Assembly: GCA_018398765.1 (NCBI GenBank)
Contig: JAHBMJ010002034.1
Location: 1-23,392 of the forward strand
Length of the DNA: 23,392 nucleotides
Reading direction: 5' to 3'
DNA from: Chromera velia
Lineage: Eukaryota; Sar; Chromeraceae
Part shown: in pieces, positions 1 to 11,000 of the stretch
Layout of the letters: each line of letters opens with the position of its first letter
Numbering within the stretch: position 1 is the stretch's first letter
Translations under genes and position numbers: made by a program
The notes under the pieces: model-generated
The model's input: only the letters and a program-made list of their open reading frames with translations
The model's database searches: none
What the model was told of the DNA's origin: nothing

Positions 1-505
1 CTTCTGAGTTTTCTTATTTGCTTTCTTCCTTCCCCTCTCAGCGCTTCTGCTGGCTCTTCTTTCCTCTCCCTTTTTCTTTCTTCTTTCTTCTCCTTCCTTG
101 TTGCCCACATGAAGGTTTTCTCTCTGATGTGTTGGAACTTCTGGTATGCTTCGTCGAGCAAGTCTTTCTTTATTTCTTCTCCCTCTTCCATATCCATTGC
201 TTTCTGAAAGACCTCACTCACTTTTTCCTCCTTCACTCTTTTCTGAAGCTCTTGGAGATACCTCTCCTCTCCTTCCTTTGTGAGCGTTCCCTTCCATCTT
301 AGCTTGATTTGATCTTCTCTTTTCTCGTTTTTCTTTCTCTTTTCCCTCTTTTTTATCTTTCTTTACCTATCTTTTCTTCTTTTCTTTTTGTTCTGTTCTT
401 GGTTAGCTTCGTTCTCTTCCTCGTTTCCTCTTCTCTCGCCGCTCTCATTCTCCCTTTCTTCCTCCCTCAGGACTAATCTAAGAGCTGAATGGTCTGACCA
501 AGCTG
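1..505 (-). pseudogene. LINE ORF2 fragment: endonuclease C-terminus plus linker (third LINE family)
   Basis: Read on the minus strand, 502-366 encodes a stretch beginning WSDHSALRLVL. This matches the terminal SDH motif of APE-type LINE endonucleases. A stop and one-base frame change at 365-353 follow. The next frame, from 352 to the left edge, is open for about 117 codons. It contains IKLRWKGTLTKEG and then a Lys/Glu-rich amphipathic helix region (LQELQKRVKEEKVSEVF, DLLDEAYQKFQHIREKTF). Known family pattern: LINE ORF2 proteins have such a linker between endonuclease and RT. It is not the same family as the plus-strand LINEs here, whose motif reads SEH or NQY. The RT should lie beyond the left edge. 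The strand is purine-rich, which inflates Lys/Glu ORFs. A host coiled-coil exon is the alternative: a pyrimidine tract and CAG precede 502. Confidence 0.5.
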
Positions 506-835
506 AGCACACACAAAATACAGAAAAAAGAAGAACAGATGGCAGAGACACAGGAGACATGCATGCATAGTTGATAGTAATTAATTTGATTAGACCAGGT
601 TTAATACTAGTAGACAGACTAAATGCACACAGACTGCCCTCTGTCATTCAATCACGATGGCTGCATGCCGGAGTAAGTTGCCTCCTCCTCATCATCACTA
701 GCCCAAGCATTGAAATAATAATAATAATATTATTGATCATGCCTTTGACGAGGCTAGTGCAACATATCGAATCATCTGGGAGAGCTAGTTCGTAAACAGG
801 ATGCAGTTATTGAACATGACAAAGTACTTCACTCT
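506..835. other. No gene seen; short AAT microsatellite
   Basis: This stretch separates the minus-strand LINE fragment from the 5' truncation point of LINE-1. It has an (AAT)n/ATTATT patch near 716-736 and a GCATGCAT patch near 559-568. Short ORFs here have no recognisable content. I could not find a target-site duplication for LINE-1 in it. Confidence 0.5.
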
Positions 836-3062
836 CCCGTATCCGTTGGGAGCCTATCATGAATTCCCCATAGGAAAGGAGGTCCCTAAAGGAATTTCAT
901 GGGAAAGGGAACAGATCAGGGGGGCGGGTGACTTACAAGAGATTTTGGGAGGCAAGGGGGAAGAAGCAATTGAGGGACTGTCTCGCTGCTCTGACTGTCG
1001 TTCAATCGTAAACGAACCAGGAAGAGCTGCCATTCACTTTTGTGAGAAAGCAAACCTCCTTCCCTTGAATGGCCTGTCTTGGAAAGATGAAAAGAAAAGG
1101 ATTGAAGTCGACTTCACAGGGGTTTGCACTTATTATGAAGGGGGTGCCCCAGCTAGTAGTACGGTCATTGATTTGTTTTTGGTTGATCCTCCTCTTCTTA
1201 GTTTGTGGAATTCTTTTGGGGTTGAGCTACAGCCTGACGCAGCCTCCGAACATACGGCCGTTTCTCTATCTCTCAACCTCTCATCTCCGCCAAAACCGAA
1301 TAACAACTCGCCGCCTCACCCTTCCCTTGTCCCATCCCCTTCTTTCACGAAGCCAGGAAGGCAAACGCCGGTCACCAATGATGAGATGATGCCTCTGGCA
1401 ACTTCGGTAAAAGATTTAGTAGGGAAGCTTTGGCCTGGGTTGTGGGACGCCGGGATTCAGGAATCGAAAAAAGAAGGCAAGCCTATTCCATCTATACCTT
1501 CGCCTCCTCCTCCTCCTCCCCTCTTCCCCCCTCCCCTTGTGTCCGTCCCTTCTTTCTACCCCAATACTCAGATACTACCTTCTGCCTTTCCGTCTTCCAC
1601 TTATTCTATCTCTGTACCACCGAGAAGCCAAATAGCCAGACTCACCGAACAGTGGAAGCATATACTCACACAACCTAAGGAGAGAAAATGAAAGCCAACT
1701 CATCCGAGGAAAAGTGAAAGGAAGGAAAAGGCTGTCGCACCTTGGAGAGATCAAGAATGCAGGGAGATTTAGAAGAGAGTTAGATTTGCAGAAAGGGAAT
1801 GGAAGGAAGAAAAGGAACTCTGGGGGGACGAAGATAAGCGGTGCATCACAGCAAAGAGAAAGATGAACAAGTTAAATAGAGAGAGAGAGAAGTTGATAGC
1901 AAGAAAAAAGAGAAAGTATGCTATTCTTCAGGCAGAGAGACTCGCGGAAGAAGCTGCTAAGGACCCAGCAGCCCTATGGAAATGGAGGAGGGAGAGAAAA
2001 AAGGCAGAGAGTGGAAGTGAGGGAGAAAAGCCGTCCGCCTTTTCGTTTTCAAATTTTTGGGCTGATATGTTCAGTGGGGACAGATTGGAGCCTCAAAAGA
2101 AGGATGAAACACCAGCTCCCCCCCCGGCACCTTTCTTCTCTTTCGATAAATATGAGAAGATACTGAAGGCAATCGACCCAAAAAAGGCAGCCGGCCTCAA
2201 AGGAATCTCCCTTGCGCAGGTACATTTATGCTTTTTCTCTTCTCGTCTGTCTCGTTTTCTTCTTTTCATTTTCTTCAATCTTTTTTTCCTTTTTTCTTTC
2301 TGGCCAGAAAAGTGGAACTTCATTCGAATCGCTCCTGTTCCAAAAAGTTACGTCTCTCCCTCTTGTGATGAATGGAGGCCCATACACATCGTCTACCTTC
2401 TGGCAAAGTTGTTCGCGTTGTTGATGGATGGCCGGTTAAGGGAGACAACGAATATAAATAAATGACAGGTGGGTTTTAGGAAGGGGGTCGGTACAAGGGA
2501 AGCGATAACTGCTCTTCATACTCTCACGGCTTCAGCAAAGAAGAGACACAGACCCCTCCTTGCAGCAAGGCATTTGACCGAGTACCCAGAAAGAAAATGA
2601 TTGACAGACTTAGAGAGGAAGGAGTCAGCAAGAAGGATGCGTGCATGATTCATTCCATGTATATGAATATGTGGGGAAGGGTGGATGGGTCGGATTAGGT
2701 CTTTCCCGAAAGTGCAGGGATAAAACAGGGAGATCCACTTTCTCCTCTTCTTTTTCTTTTGTTTATTAATAATATTCATTCTGCTCTGAGTGTTGAAGGG
2801 AGGGAAGCTGTTAACGGCTTGGATGGGGAATCAGATACGGATGAAAGACAGAGGGGGGGAGAATATGGAAAGAGGAGGGAGGAGAGTGAAACAACGGAGC
2901 AGCGACCCCGTATCCCTAAGGAGGTAAGATTGGCGGACTTACTGCTTAAGAGCATAGGTTACGCAGACAATCTTGTTATTTTTGCTCACTCTTCTTCTGA
3001 CCTGCAGTGGCGTTTGGACTGTTTGGCCTCTTATTGTCAGGAACATGGGTTGAAAGTGAATT
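836..3062 (+). pseudogene. LINE-1 ORF2, 5' half: endonuclease C-terminal part, linker, RT to just past YADD box (broken)
   Basis: This is the endonuclease/RT polyprotein of a non-LTR retrotransposon, 5' truncated. It starts within the endonuclease, near the position of GDLNAH in LINE-2 (PKGISWERE matches PKGVTWERE). It continues with the SEHTAVSLSL box near 1249-1278, a Pro-rich linker, and a basic helix around 1863-1975. RT follows: KKAAGLKGIS, WNFIRIAPVPK, EWRPIHIVYLLAKLF, QVGFRKGVGTREAI, GIKQGDPLSPLLFLLFINN and YADN. Defects are in-frame stops at 1689, 1770 and 2463, a deletion/frameshift near 2566 that removes RT motif A, and a stop at 2696. The catalytic YADD is YADN (2960-2971). The frame stops abruptly at 3062, where the 12.1-kb insertion begins, and resumes at 15196. 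Alignment to LINE-2 shows clear homology but many substitutions, so the two are related families rather than recent copies. Confidence 0.85.
3054..3062. repeat. Left target-site duplication AAGTGAATT
   Basis: The nine bases AAGTGAATT occur directly before the left inverted repeat. They are repeated exactly at 15196-15204 directly after the right inverted repeat. Deleting the insertion and one copy gives an uninterrupted RT reading, GLKVNLKKT, matching LTVNLKKT in LINE-2. Confidence 0.88.
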
Positions 3063-3077
3063 CTAGGGTATTCGACT
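3063..3077 (+). repeat. Left terminal inverted repeat
   Basis: CTAGGGTATTCGACT matches the reverse complement of 15181-15195 at 14 of 15 positions. The mismatch is the ninth base. Confidence 0.82.
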
Positions 3078-3250
3078 ATTTCAATTATGATTAAGATTTT
3101 ATAGGTAAGATCATACAAAACATATAATAAAAACATAGATTACATACACATTTCAGGCTAAAGGAACGTAGTTCATCTTAAAAAGCTTAAATCCGATGAA
3201 ATTAAGTGTGATTACAAGAAAAAATAATCATATACCCCCCCTTTTATAGT
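3078..3250. other. Left arm of the TIR element, non-coding
   Basis: This is AT-rich sequence with no ORF of note, unlike the GC- and pyrimidine-rich LINE that follows. It contains GATTACAAGA at 3210-3219, which recurs at 14132-14141 and could be the target duplication of LINE-2. That call is weak because GATTACA-like words are repeated on the right side. Confidence 0.5.
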
Positions 3251-3252
3251 AT

Positions 3253-3304
3253 GAACCGACCGAACCGACTGAACTGACTGAATTGACCGAACTGCAGGAA
3301 CTGA
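3253..3304 (+). repeat. Degenerate 9-bp tandem array at the 5' tip of LINE-2
   Basis: Successive units are GAACCGACC, GAACCGACT, GAACTGACT, GAATTGACC, GAACTGCAG and a partial GAACTGA. The array is conserved, with one base change, at the start of the second UTR copy (13458 onward). Confidence 0.75.
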
Positions 3305-3426
3305 ACTGAGAAAGAAACCTTTGCTTGTACGTCTTCAGCAGAAAAGATAGGAAATCAAAGGAGATTGGGAGTTCTAATCTTTTTCTCTCTCCGTCTCCTT
3401 CCGTTCTGCCTTGGGTGATTTTCTTT

Positions 3427-3448
3427 AGAGGTCATCTGACAGACCTCT
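3427..3448 (+). other. Hairpin in LINE-2 5'UTR
   Basis: AGAGGTC (3427-3433) pairs with GACCTCT (3442-3448) across an 8-base loop. The same 22 bases are unchanged at 13632-13653, although bases around them vary between the two copies. Confidence 0.6.
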
Positions 3449-3648
3449 AACTGACACAAACTGACAGAGGGAATCTCACTGGCCCGTGACGCTTGAGGGA
3501 AAAGACACAGAAACAGAGTAGTCCGTCTCTGTCCTTTCTGTTCCCCCTGAGGTACTTGTTTCTTCCTTTTCCTTCTCGTTTCTTCTCTGGTGACTCCATG
3601 GATTCTAACGGCCCCATCATGAAGACGTTCATCCGGGAGGCGCTTTGA

Positions 3649-4218
<570 letters not shown>

Positions 4219-4996
4219 TAGGCTACATCTCTCGCCTCAGCAGGGGCATCGAACGCGCGTTCACCCCCCTTCTGCCTGCAGGTTTCAACAGGGCAGAGAC
4301 CCCCCACCCATGCCCAGAAATCCCTCGTGCAAGGCTCTTCCCAAGGAAGGGGGAGAGGGGATGGGAGGACAGAGACTGGAGAGCGGGGAGACAGACGGAC
4401 AACCTCCCCCTTCAGCCAAGGGGGTGGGGCTTATGGACAGGGGAGAATCGAGGATTTAGATGAGGGGGACTCTGGAACGGGGGCGGGGGAACCCGAGCCC
4501 CCCTCTCCCTCCCTCTAATCGCTTCGGGCACGCTCCCCCCCCTGTAATCGACGGGGTCGGGAGGGGCATCGGGGGGGCCGGGTTGCATGTGGGAGGGAAT
4601 AGGGACTTCGCGCTGACTCACCGGGGGGGAGCCACCTGGAATATAAATTCGGCCTCCAGGGAAAGAGAGAGGGAAGAGGGGAGAAGCAAAGATGGGGACA
4701 GAGGCAGAGGGAGAGTTGTGACAGACGGAACGGAAGGAACCGGAGGGGCGTGGCAAATGAGTGATAGGGATATGGAGAGGATGCAGCAGAGGGAGAGCAG
4801 ACCCAACCCCAAGGGACAAGGACAGATGGGATCAAACGGGCCCCCTACCGGAGTTGGGGAGCCTCTGCTGGGCTTTCCTCAGCCCTCTCTCTTACACTCA
4901 CTCCCTTACTCCAACCTCCCTCCCTTCCTTCAGATCCTCCAGCAGGCGTGGCCTCACTACTGCCCCCAATTTCCCTTGCCCCCATTCCTCTGCCCA

Positions 4997-5107
4997 CCTG
5001 CGGGGGTGGGGGGTCAGGTTCCAGGAAATGTGCCGGTAGCTCCTCCGGGGATGGGGGGTCAGATTCCGGGGGTCTTGCCGATGGTTCCTCCGGGGATGGG
5101 GGGTCAG
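4997..5107 (+). repeat. 45-bp tandem repeat in ORF1 (about 2.5 copies)
   Basis: Units start at 4997, 5042 and 5087 (partial). They encode a 15-residue Pro/Gly repeat around [10 protein letters not shown]. The 45-bp period keeps frame, so it is a protein-level repeat. Confidence 0.75.
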
Positions 5108-5298
5108 TTAGATAGGGGACATGGTAGAGGAGAAGAACGGTCTACTCAGCCCATGGGGAGCAATCAGCCCTCCTTTCAGGATCCGGCTATACTCCAGGTC
5201 GGACGGGGGGGAGGCCTTCCTCATCCAGCCGGCGGCCTGGGGGGGGGGCTAAGGGGGGGGAAAGGGAATGGAGGAACGGGTAGGAAGAAAACAAAAAA

Positions 5299-5541
5299 GG
5301 GGAAGGGGGGTACTGGTGATGTGGAGATGGAGGATGCAGATAGGCAGGCTCGACCTTGAGCCCGGGATAGGGACATCGAGGCAGAGAGAGAGAGAGAGCA
5401 GAAGGAGGAAAAAAGAAAAGGGGGAAGGGGGGTGCTGGTGATGTGGTGATGGAGGATGCAGAGCAGGCTCGACCTCGAGCCCGGGATAGAGACATCGAGG
5501 CAGAGAGACAAAGAGCAGAAGGAGGGAAAAAGGAAAGAGAG
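5299..5541 (+). repeat. ~122-bp tandem duplication in ORF1
   Basis: The segment 5299-5420 is repeated at 5421-5541 with small differences. The offset of 122 is not a multiple of three, so the duplication shifts the frame. The first copy has CCTTGAGCC (an in-frame stop) where the second has CCTCGAGCC (Arg), consistent with a CpG decay event. Confidence 0.75.
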
Positions 5542-5691
5542 GACGAAGAGGAGAGACGAGTGCAAAAGAAGGAGGAGCAAAGAGAATCGGAGATAGATAT
5601 TATTATGAGACAGACAGGAGTGGAGAGGGAGGCGGCAAGGCAGGCCCTGGCTGAGGGGGGGACCTGGTGGAGGCAATACTTAGCCTCATGA

Positions 5692-8042
5692 TGAGCAGAC
5701 AGAGATATAGCAGATGCAGAGGGGACCTCCGAGAAGGAGACAACGGAGAGGGGAGGGAAAGGGATAGGACATCTTCCCTGGGGATTTCGGTGAGAGCGCG
5801 GCAGCCGGGAAGGAAGCCTCGTCTGTCCCCGTCACTCCTTTGGAGAAGTAACAGCAGCAGCCTGTTTCCCCGGCCCCCCTCTCCCCTCACTCTGCGACTT
5901 CCGTGACAGTCCTACCCCAGCCCCTAACTGTCATGTGTCTCCCTCCCCTAAGCAAGACAAATTCTCGGACGGTACCCCCCACGGCTGTCCTGAGAGAAAG
6001 GCTGCAGGCTGCCCTAGGATTTATCATCTCCCCCATTAAGCGAAGCAAGAGAGAAGGGGGTTTAACTCTGGGACAGAGGGGGGCGATAGGACAGAAAAGC
6101 GAGGGGAGGGGTCAAAAAAGGAAAATCAGAGTCGCAAGGGCTGGAGCGGCCCCTTCTCTGACTCTAGGAAGTGAGTCACTTTACTCTGTCTCTGCTAGGG
6201 AGGGGGAGGAGGGTGATGACAGGTCTGTATGCACCTCCACGCTGGAAGAAGCCCCCCCCCTCTCCCTCGCAAAGGAAGAGGGAGAGGGGGGTTATATCTT
6301 TAGTGAAGAAGAAGGGGGAATGGTCCCAGCTGGGACTAGAAGGAGTCCTGAGGCGTAGAAGAGGTGGGAAAAGGAAAGAAAGAAGGAGAGGGACGAGTCC
6401 CTCGAGCAGAGGGGGGAAGTCTGGCCTGCAGACCAGCCGGTCTCATCTTCTTTTTCCTCCTCCTCCTCTGCTGGGGTGAACGTGGGGAAGTCGGGAAAGG
6501 GATTTGGGGGGGAGGTCTAGGTGGGGGACAGAAGGTAGTTTTGGTAGGCAGAGACCTCCCTCCTCCCTCTCTTCTTTCCTTCTCTCAGACAGCCGGTCAG
6601 ACAGTCAGTTGTGGGAATTTCAAAGGGGTTAGGGCAGGCTTCAGGCAGGCAGACACACAGATAGCAATTGATAGACTTCCCCCCTCACCTCCTTGTTCTC
6701 ACTCCCCTGCTCTGAAGGATGGATTCCTTTCTTGTGATGAGGTGGAGGCCCTCATGCAGGTGATTGTGTATGAGCGACCCTTCATCCTGGTTAAGAGGGC
6801 GGGTGAGAAATTAGGGAATGTAAGGAACTTTTTGCCTTCTCTCCCTCCCCGATCTGAGAAGAAAGAGCGCTTTCTTTCATACTTTGCTCCTCTTGCATCT
6901 GATGATGACTGCATTTTATATCCCCCTTCTTTTTGTAGGCAGGAGAGTGCAAGAGAGTGCCACGGCCAGAGGGACAGAGGGCAAAGAAGAATGTATGACA
7001 GAAGGAAGAGGACCGTCATCGAATCTTCCGATCCACAGAAGCGCTCTTTTTCCCCCCGACTTCCTCCTCCTCCTCCTCCTTCCTCTCTCCCTTCTTCTTA
7101 CTTTTCTTCTTCTTCTTCTTCTTGTTCTTCTTCTTCTTCTTCTTCATCTTCTTCTTCTTCTTCTTCTTCTTCTTCTTCTTCGTCGTCTTCTTCTTCTCCT
7201 TCTTCTTCTTCTTCTGCTTCGTTCTTCTCTTCCCCTTCCCCCAGCTCTGATGTAGGTAAGAACAAGGGTGAGAACGGACAGGGAGGGGTAGGGAGGGTGA
7301 GACCAGACCACCGGGGGTATCCCTCGTCTTCTTCTTCTTTCTCCTTTTCTCCATTTTCTTCTTCTTTTCCTTCCTTTTCCTCTTCTTCTTCTCATTCTTC
7401 TCCTCCCATTCCTTCCGCATCTCCCTCTTCTGTTTTTTTCCTTTCTTTCCTCCCCTCCAGTACTGGTATGAGGGTATCCGTCTGTGACAGGGCTGGGGGA
7501 GGGGGACGGGTAACGCTTGTGACATGGCAGCCCGGACCCTCCCCCCACCCGATTCGATTCGATTCTTTCTCAGGACTCTGCAGGTATTGTGCTGGAGAGG
7601 AGGGGGGCCTCCGGGTCGGACCCTCCTCTCACCTGATTCAAACCGTCTCGATCGATCGACCGACTGATTCTCTTCCCTCTGTGTTTTCTTTTTCTTTTCA
7701 TTCTTTATCTTCCTCTCCTCTTCCTATTTGTGAATCGATGAATGTCCCTCCTGTTCGCATTCAAACAGAGGAGGGGTGCGTTGGGGGTGTCTGGGAGGGT
7801 AGGGGTGTGGGTCGGGTTTTTTTTTCCTCTTCTTCTTCCTCTCCTCTCTTTTCTCCTCTTGATCCGTCTTTCCCTTCCCCACCCCTCCCGTCTTTTTCTT
7901 CTTCTTCTTCTCCTATTTCCTCATCATCTCTTCCCTCTCTCCCTTTGCCTCCTCTTCCCCCTCCCACCCCAGAAACGCACGTGCAAGATACAGTTGACCT
8001 GAGTGTCGGGAGATCCAGGTCATCTCCCCATGGGAGGAGCCT
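5692..8042 (+). other. LINE-2 ORF1-ORF2 spacer: Ser/Pro/Arg-rich, low complexity
   Basis: The span is 2.35 kb between the ORF1 end and recognisable ORF2 frame. One frame is open at 6364-8304 (646 codons), but most of it is Ser, Pro or Gly from pyrimidine tracts. Its openness is therefore weak evidence for coding. A more protein-like patch lies near 6715-6960 (DGFLSCDEVEALMQVIVYE, RPFILVKRAGEKLGNVRNFL). Another frame is open at 5903-6358, with a basic LRERLQAALGFIISPIKRSK segment. These could be ORF1 extension, the ORF2 N-terminus, or a separate small ORF. No domain was recognised. The region is much longer than the short gap usual between LINE ORFs. Confidence 0.5.
7104..7220 (+). repeat. (TTC)n microsatellite
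   Basis: This is a nearly pure TTC/CTT run with a few interruptions (TCATCT, TCGTCG). Shorter runs of the same kind occur near 7326-7400, 7828-7860 and 7890-7935. On the plus strand it reads as poly-Ser; on the minus strand as Lys or Arg/Glu runs. Confidence 0.9.
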
Positions 8043-11000
8043 TTGCTCGCTGCTTCACCATTGTCTCCACACTCTGCTTCTCTTGCCCCCCCCTCATGCC
8101 TTCACTACAGCTCTCCCATGGTTGGGGAAACTAGGATTAGAGGGGCTCTCGGTGTTCCTAAGACCTCCCCCCAAGACATTCTTGAGAAATGCAGGAGAAA
8201 TGCTGACAAGAAGATTGCCAGAAGACTCAAAGAGAGGGAAGGATTATGGAGAGGGCTTTGGGAGAGAAGAAAAAAAAACTGCTCCGCATGTGGAGGCGCC
8301 CTGAGAGGAAGCAGATGCTCTGACTTCCTCTGCAGCTCCAAGGAGGAGGTGTAGGCAGAAGAGGAGGAGTCTTTCCCCTTGCCGGAGGAGGGCGGGGGGC
8401 TAATCACTCGTATTGTGAATGTGAGGGGGGGGAAGGGAAAGAGGAGGGAATATGAAGTGGTTAAGACTGGGTGGGATAGAACGTTCTCGGTAGGGGCAGC
8501 TGCTGTTCCTCCCTTCCTCTGGACATCTTTTTGGGTTGAAAAAAGATGAAAGAGAGACAACCTTCCACCTCCCCCGTCCCCCTCCCCCTCCACCCCCCCT
8601 CCTTCCCTTTCCCCTTCCGCTGCCCTCTCTCCCTCTCCTTTTATTTCCCCATCTGCCCTTTCCCTTCCTTCCCTCCCTCCATCTCCCGATTCCGTTTCTA
8701 ATGCTCCCTGTCCCTCACCCTCTTCTCAGTCAGCATGTAGCATGGCCTCTGGGGAATTGTATGAATCTTTTGTTAATCATAGTGATAAGAAGAAAGGGAG
8801 GGGGAGCAGTTTGACCATAAGTGCGCTCAACATGGGACCCTTAGAAACAAAGTTGGGGGGCGGTTCTCTCGAGAGCTGGCTGTCGGGTGTAGATATCGCC
8901 ATGATTCCCGAGACGTGCATGCCTACAGGAAAAGTCCGCACGGCCTTCCACTCGGGGGAGAATTTCTCCCACATGGAATGGAAAAGAAGAAAAATGGGGG
9001 TTCACTCTAGAGCTGCCAAACGGGATGTACGAACAAGGGGTATGTGCATCCTTATCAGGAATTTGAGAATTCCTATTCTCCATCCAACCTGGGAACTGGT
9101 GGGACCCAACCTGGTCAAACTGACGGTCAGGGTGCAAGAGAAGAAAGGGGGGGGGGGGGGGAAGATAGTCTATGTATCCGAACGCTGCACATCTTCGGTA
9201 TGTATCTTCTGCATGCCAATTCGGACCATAGAGGTTCCAGAGAACGGGTAAATGAAGAGAGGGAAGAATTGTTGGAGGCGTTATGCACTGTCCCCCTGTC
9301 AGATCTGCGAATAGTGATGGGGGACCTGAATGCACACCTGGCTAGCAAGTGCCCAAAAGGGGTCACGTGGGAAAGGGAAATAGACACTGAAACCGGGACG
9401 GGGCATGAAGGGAATAAGAATGCAGACGGACACTCACTGGAATTCACGCGTAAGTCTCTATGTTCAAATCTTGACGAAGCAGGTCGTTAGATCCTTCACT
9501 CGCTTTGCGAGAAGTCCAACTTTCTGCCAGGTGCCGGTCTGTATGTAAAAGATGAAAGAAGGGAGGTGGAGGTCAGACTAACTGGGGCATAGACCTTTAA
9601 GAGTGGGAAGTCTAAGTCGGTAATTAACATTCCTTTGATTAACCCTCTGCTTCTTTGTTATCTCTCTTCTTACGTGGTCAAGTCATGTCCGGAGGTCGCA
9701 AATCAGTATACGGCTGTCTCTCTTTCTCTTGACTTCTCTTCTCCTCCCTCTTCGTCTATGTATGAATGTATTTCTGACTCATCCCTCTCTCGGCCTCTCT
9801 CTCATCTAGGTGAAGTAGGCAGATGTACCCCTGTCTGCGACGATGAGTTGATGGGGGTGGCCCTCTCTCTGAAAGCATTCACAGAGAATGGGGGGCTAGA
9901 CTTATGGGATGAGGGTTTACATCAAGCGCAGGAGTGGGGAGACGCTGTTCCTCACTTCTTCGATCTCCCAAAACCTCTGCCTGAGCCGCCCCCATCAGAT
10001 GCAGTGTCTTTCTCTCTGACAGAGCAGTTACGACAGATTTCTGACTCCTGGCAGACATGCCTAGCCAGTGGGAATTCCGAAGGGGTAGGGATGGGAGGCA
10101 GAAAGGAAAACAAGAAAGAAAGAAAGGACATAAGTCAACGGGAGTCGTCCCGGCCAGACTGGTGGGATGAGGAATGTTTGGCTAAACAAAGGGAGGTGAG
10201 AGAGGCCAAGAGAGAATGGAAGGACCTGAGAGGAATATAGGGGGCAGATGAAGGTGACCGGGGAGGTCCCATCCAGAGTGCGAAGCGAAAGTTTGAGTCT
10301 CTTCGCAGGATAAGGAAGAAACTGTTTGCCCATAAAGAAACTGAACACGCTAACAGGCAAGCAGAGAGGTTAGCAAGAGAGGCTGCGACCGACCCCTCGG
10401 CGATTTGGAGGTGGAAGAGGGAAACGAGCAGTGCGAGAGGTGGAGGAGACAGACCGACCCCCGCGGGTTTTACCGATTTCTGGGCCTCTGTATTTGAGGG
10501 TGAAGGGCTCCCTCCTCCTCCAGTTGCTTCCCCTGTTTTCTCTATCTCTTCTCCCCCTCCTCCCCCGGCCTTTTCTTATAAAAGGATTATCGGTGCACTC
10601 CGATCGATCGATACGAGTAAGGCTGACGGAATTGGGGGCGTTTCCCCCAGGCATCTTGACCTTTGTTTCAGCTCCTCTCCCCTTTCTCGTTTCCTTCTTT
10701 TTGTCCTTTTTAATTTATTTTATCGTTTTTCCTATTGGCCGTCTCTTTAGAATTTGATCCGTGTAGTTTCGGTTCCGAAAGGCCCCCCCTCTCCTGACAG
10801 CTCAGAATGGCGACCTATCCACATTGTGTGTTTGCTTGCAAAACTGTTTGCCCTCCTGATAAATGAGAGATTGAGAGAACAGACCTCATTAGACAACCGC
10901 CAGCTAGGGTTCAGGAAGGGGGTTGGGACCAGGGAGGCCATTGCAGCGCTGGCAGGACTCGTAGCGAGCTCCAAAGCCCGGAAACTCCCCCTTCTGGCTG

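Larger units (their letters stand above)
3251..3581 (+). repeat. 5'UTR of LINE-2, first copy of a ~331-bp direct repeat
   Basis: From ATGAACCGAC onward it is closely similar, with scattered substitutions and small indels, to 13456-13789. Similarity ends 16 bases before the ORF1 start at 3598. It opens with an array of related 9-mers, then has a conserved hairpin. The position directly upstream of ORF1 suggests an internal promoter or UTR, by analogy with other full-length LINEs. No promoter motif was proven. Confidence 0.8.

Noticed and set aside
2220-2307. Intron-like interval in LINE-1 (CAG|GTACAT ... TTTCTGGCCAG)
   Set aside because: The same T-rich stretch in LINE-2 (about 10660-10750) aligns as coding RT sequence (LSRFLLF, FNLF, FWP/YWP). 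The ORF is open through it, and removing 88 nt would break the frame. It is coding with splice-site look-alikes.
7016-7548. Long Lys/Arg-rich minus-strand ORFs
   Set aside because: They are the reverse strand of TTC/TCC microsatellite and Ser-rich sequence, with no domain content.
9149-9162. Programmed frameshift at the poly-G run in the endonuclease
   Set aside because: A homopolymer slip or sequencing error explains the one-base change more simply in an element with many other lesions.
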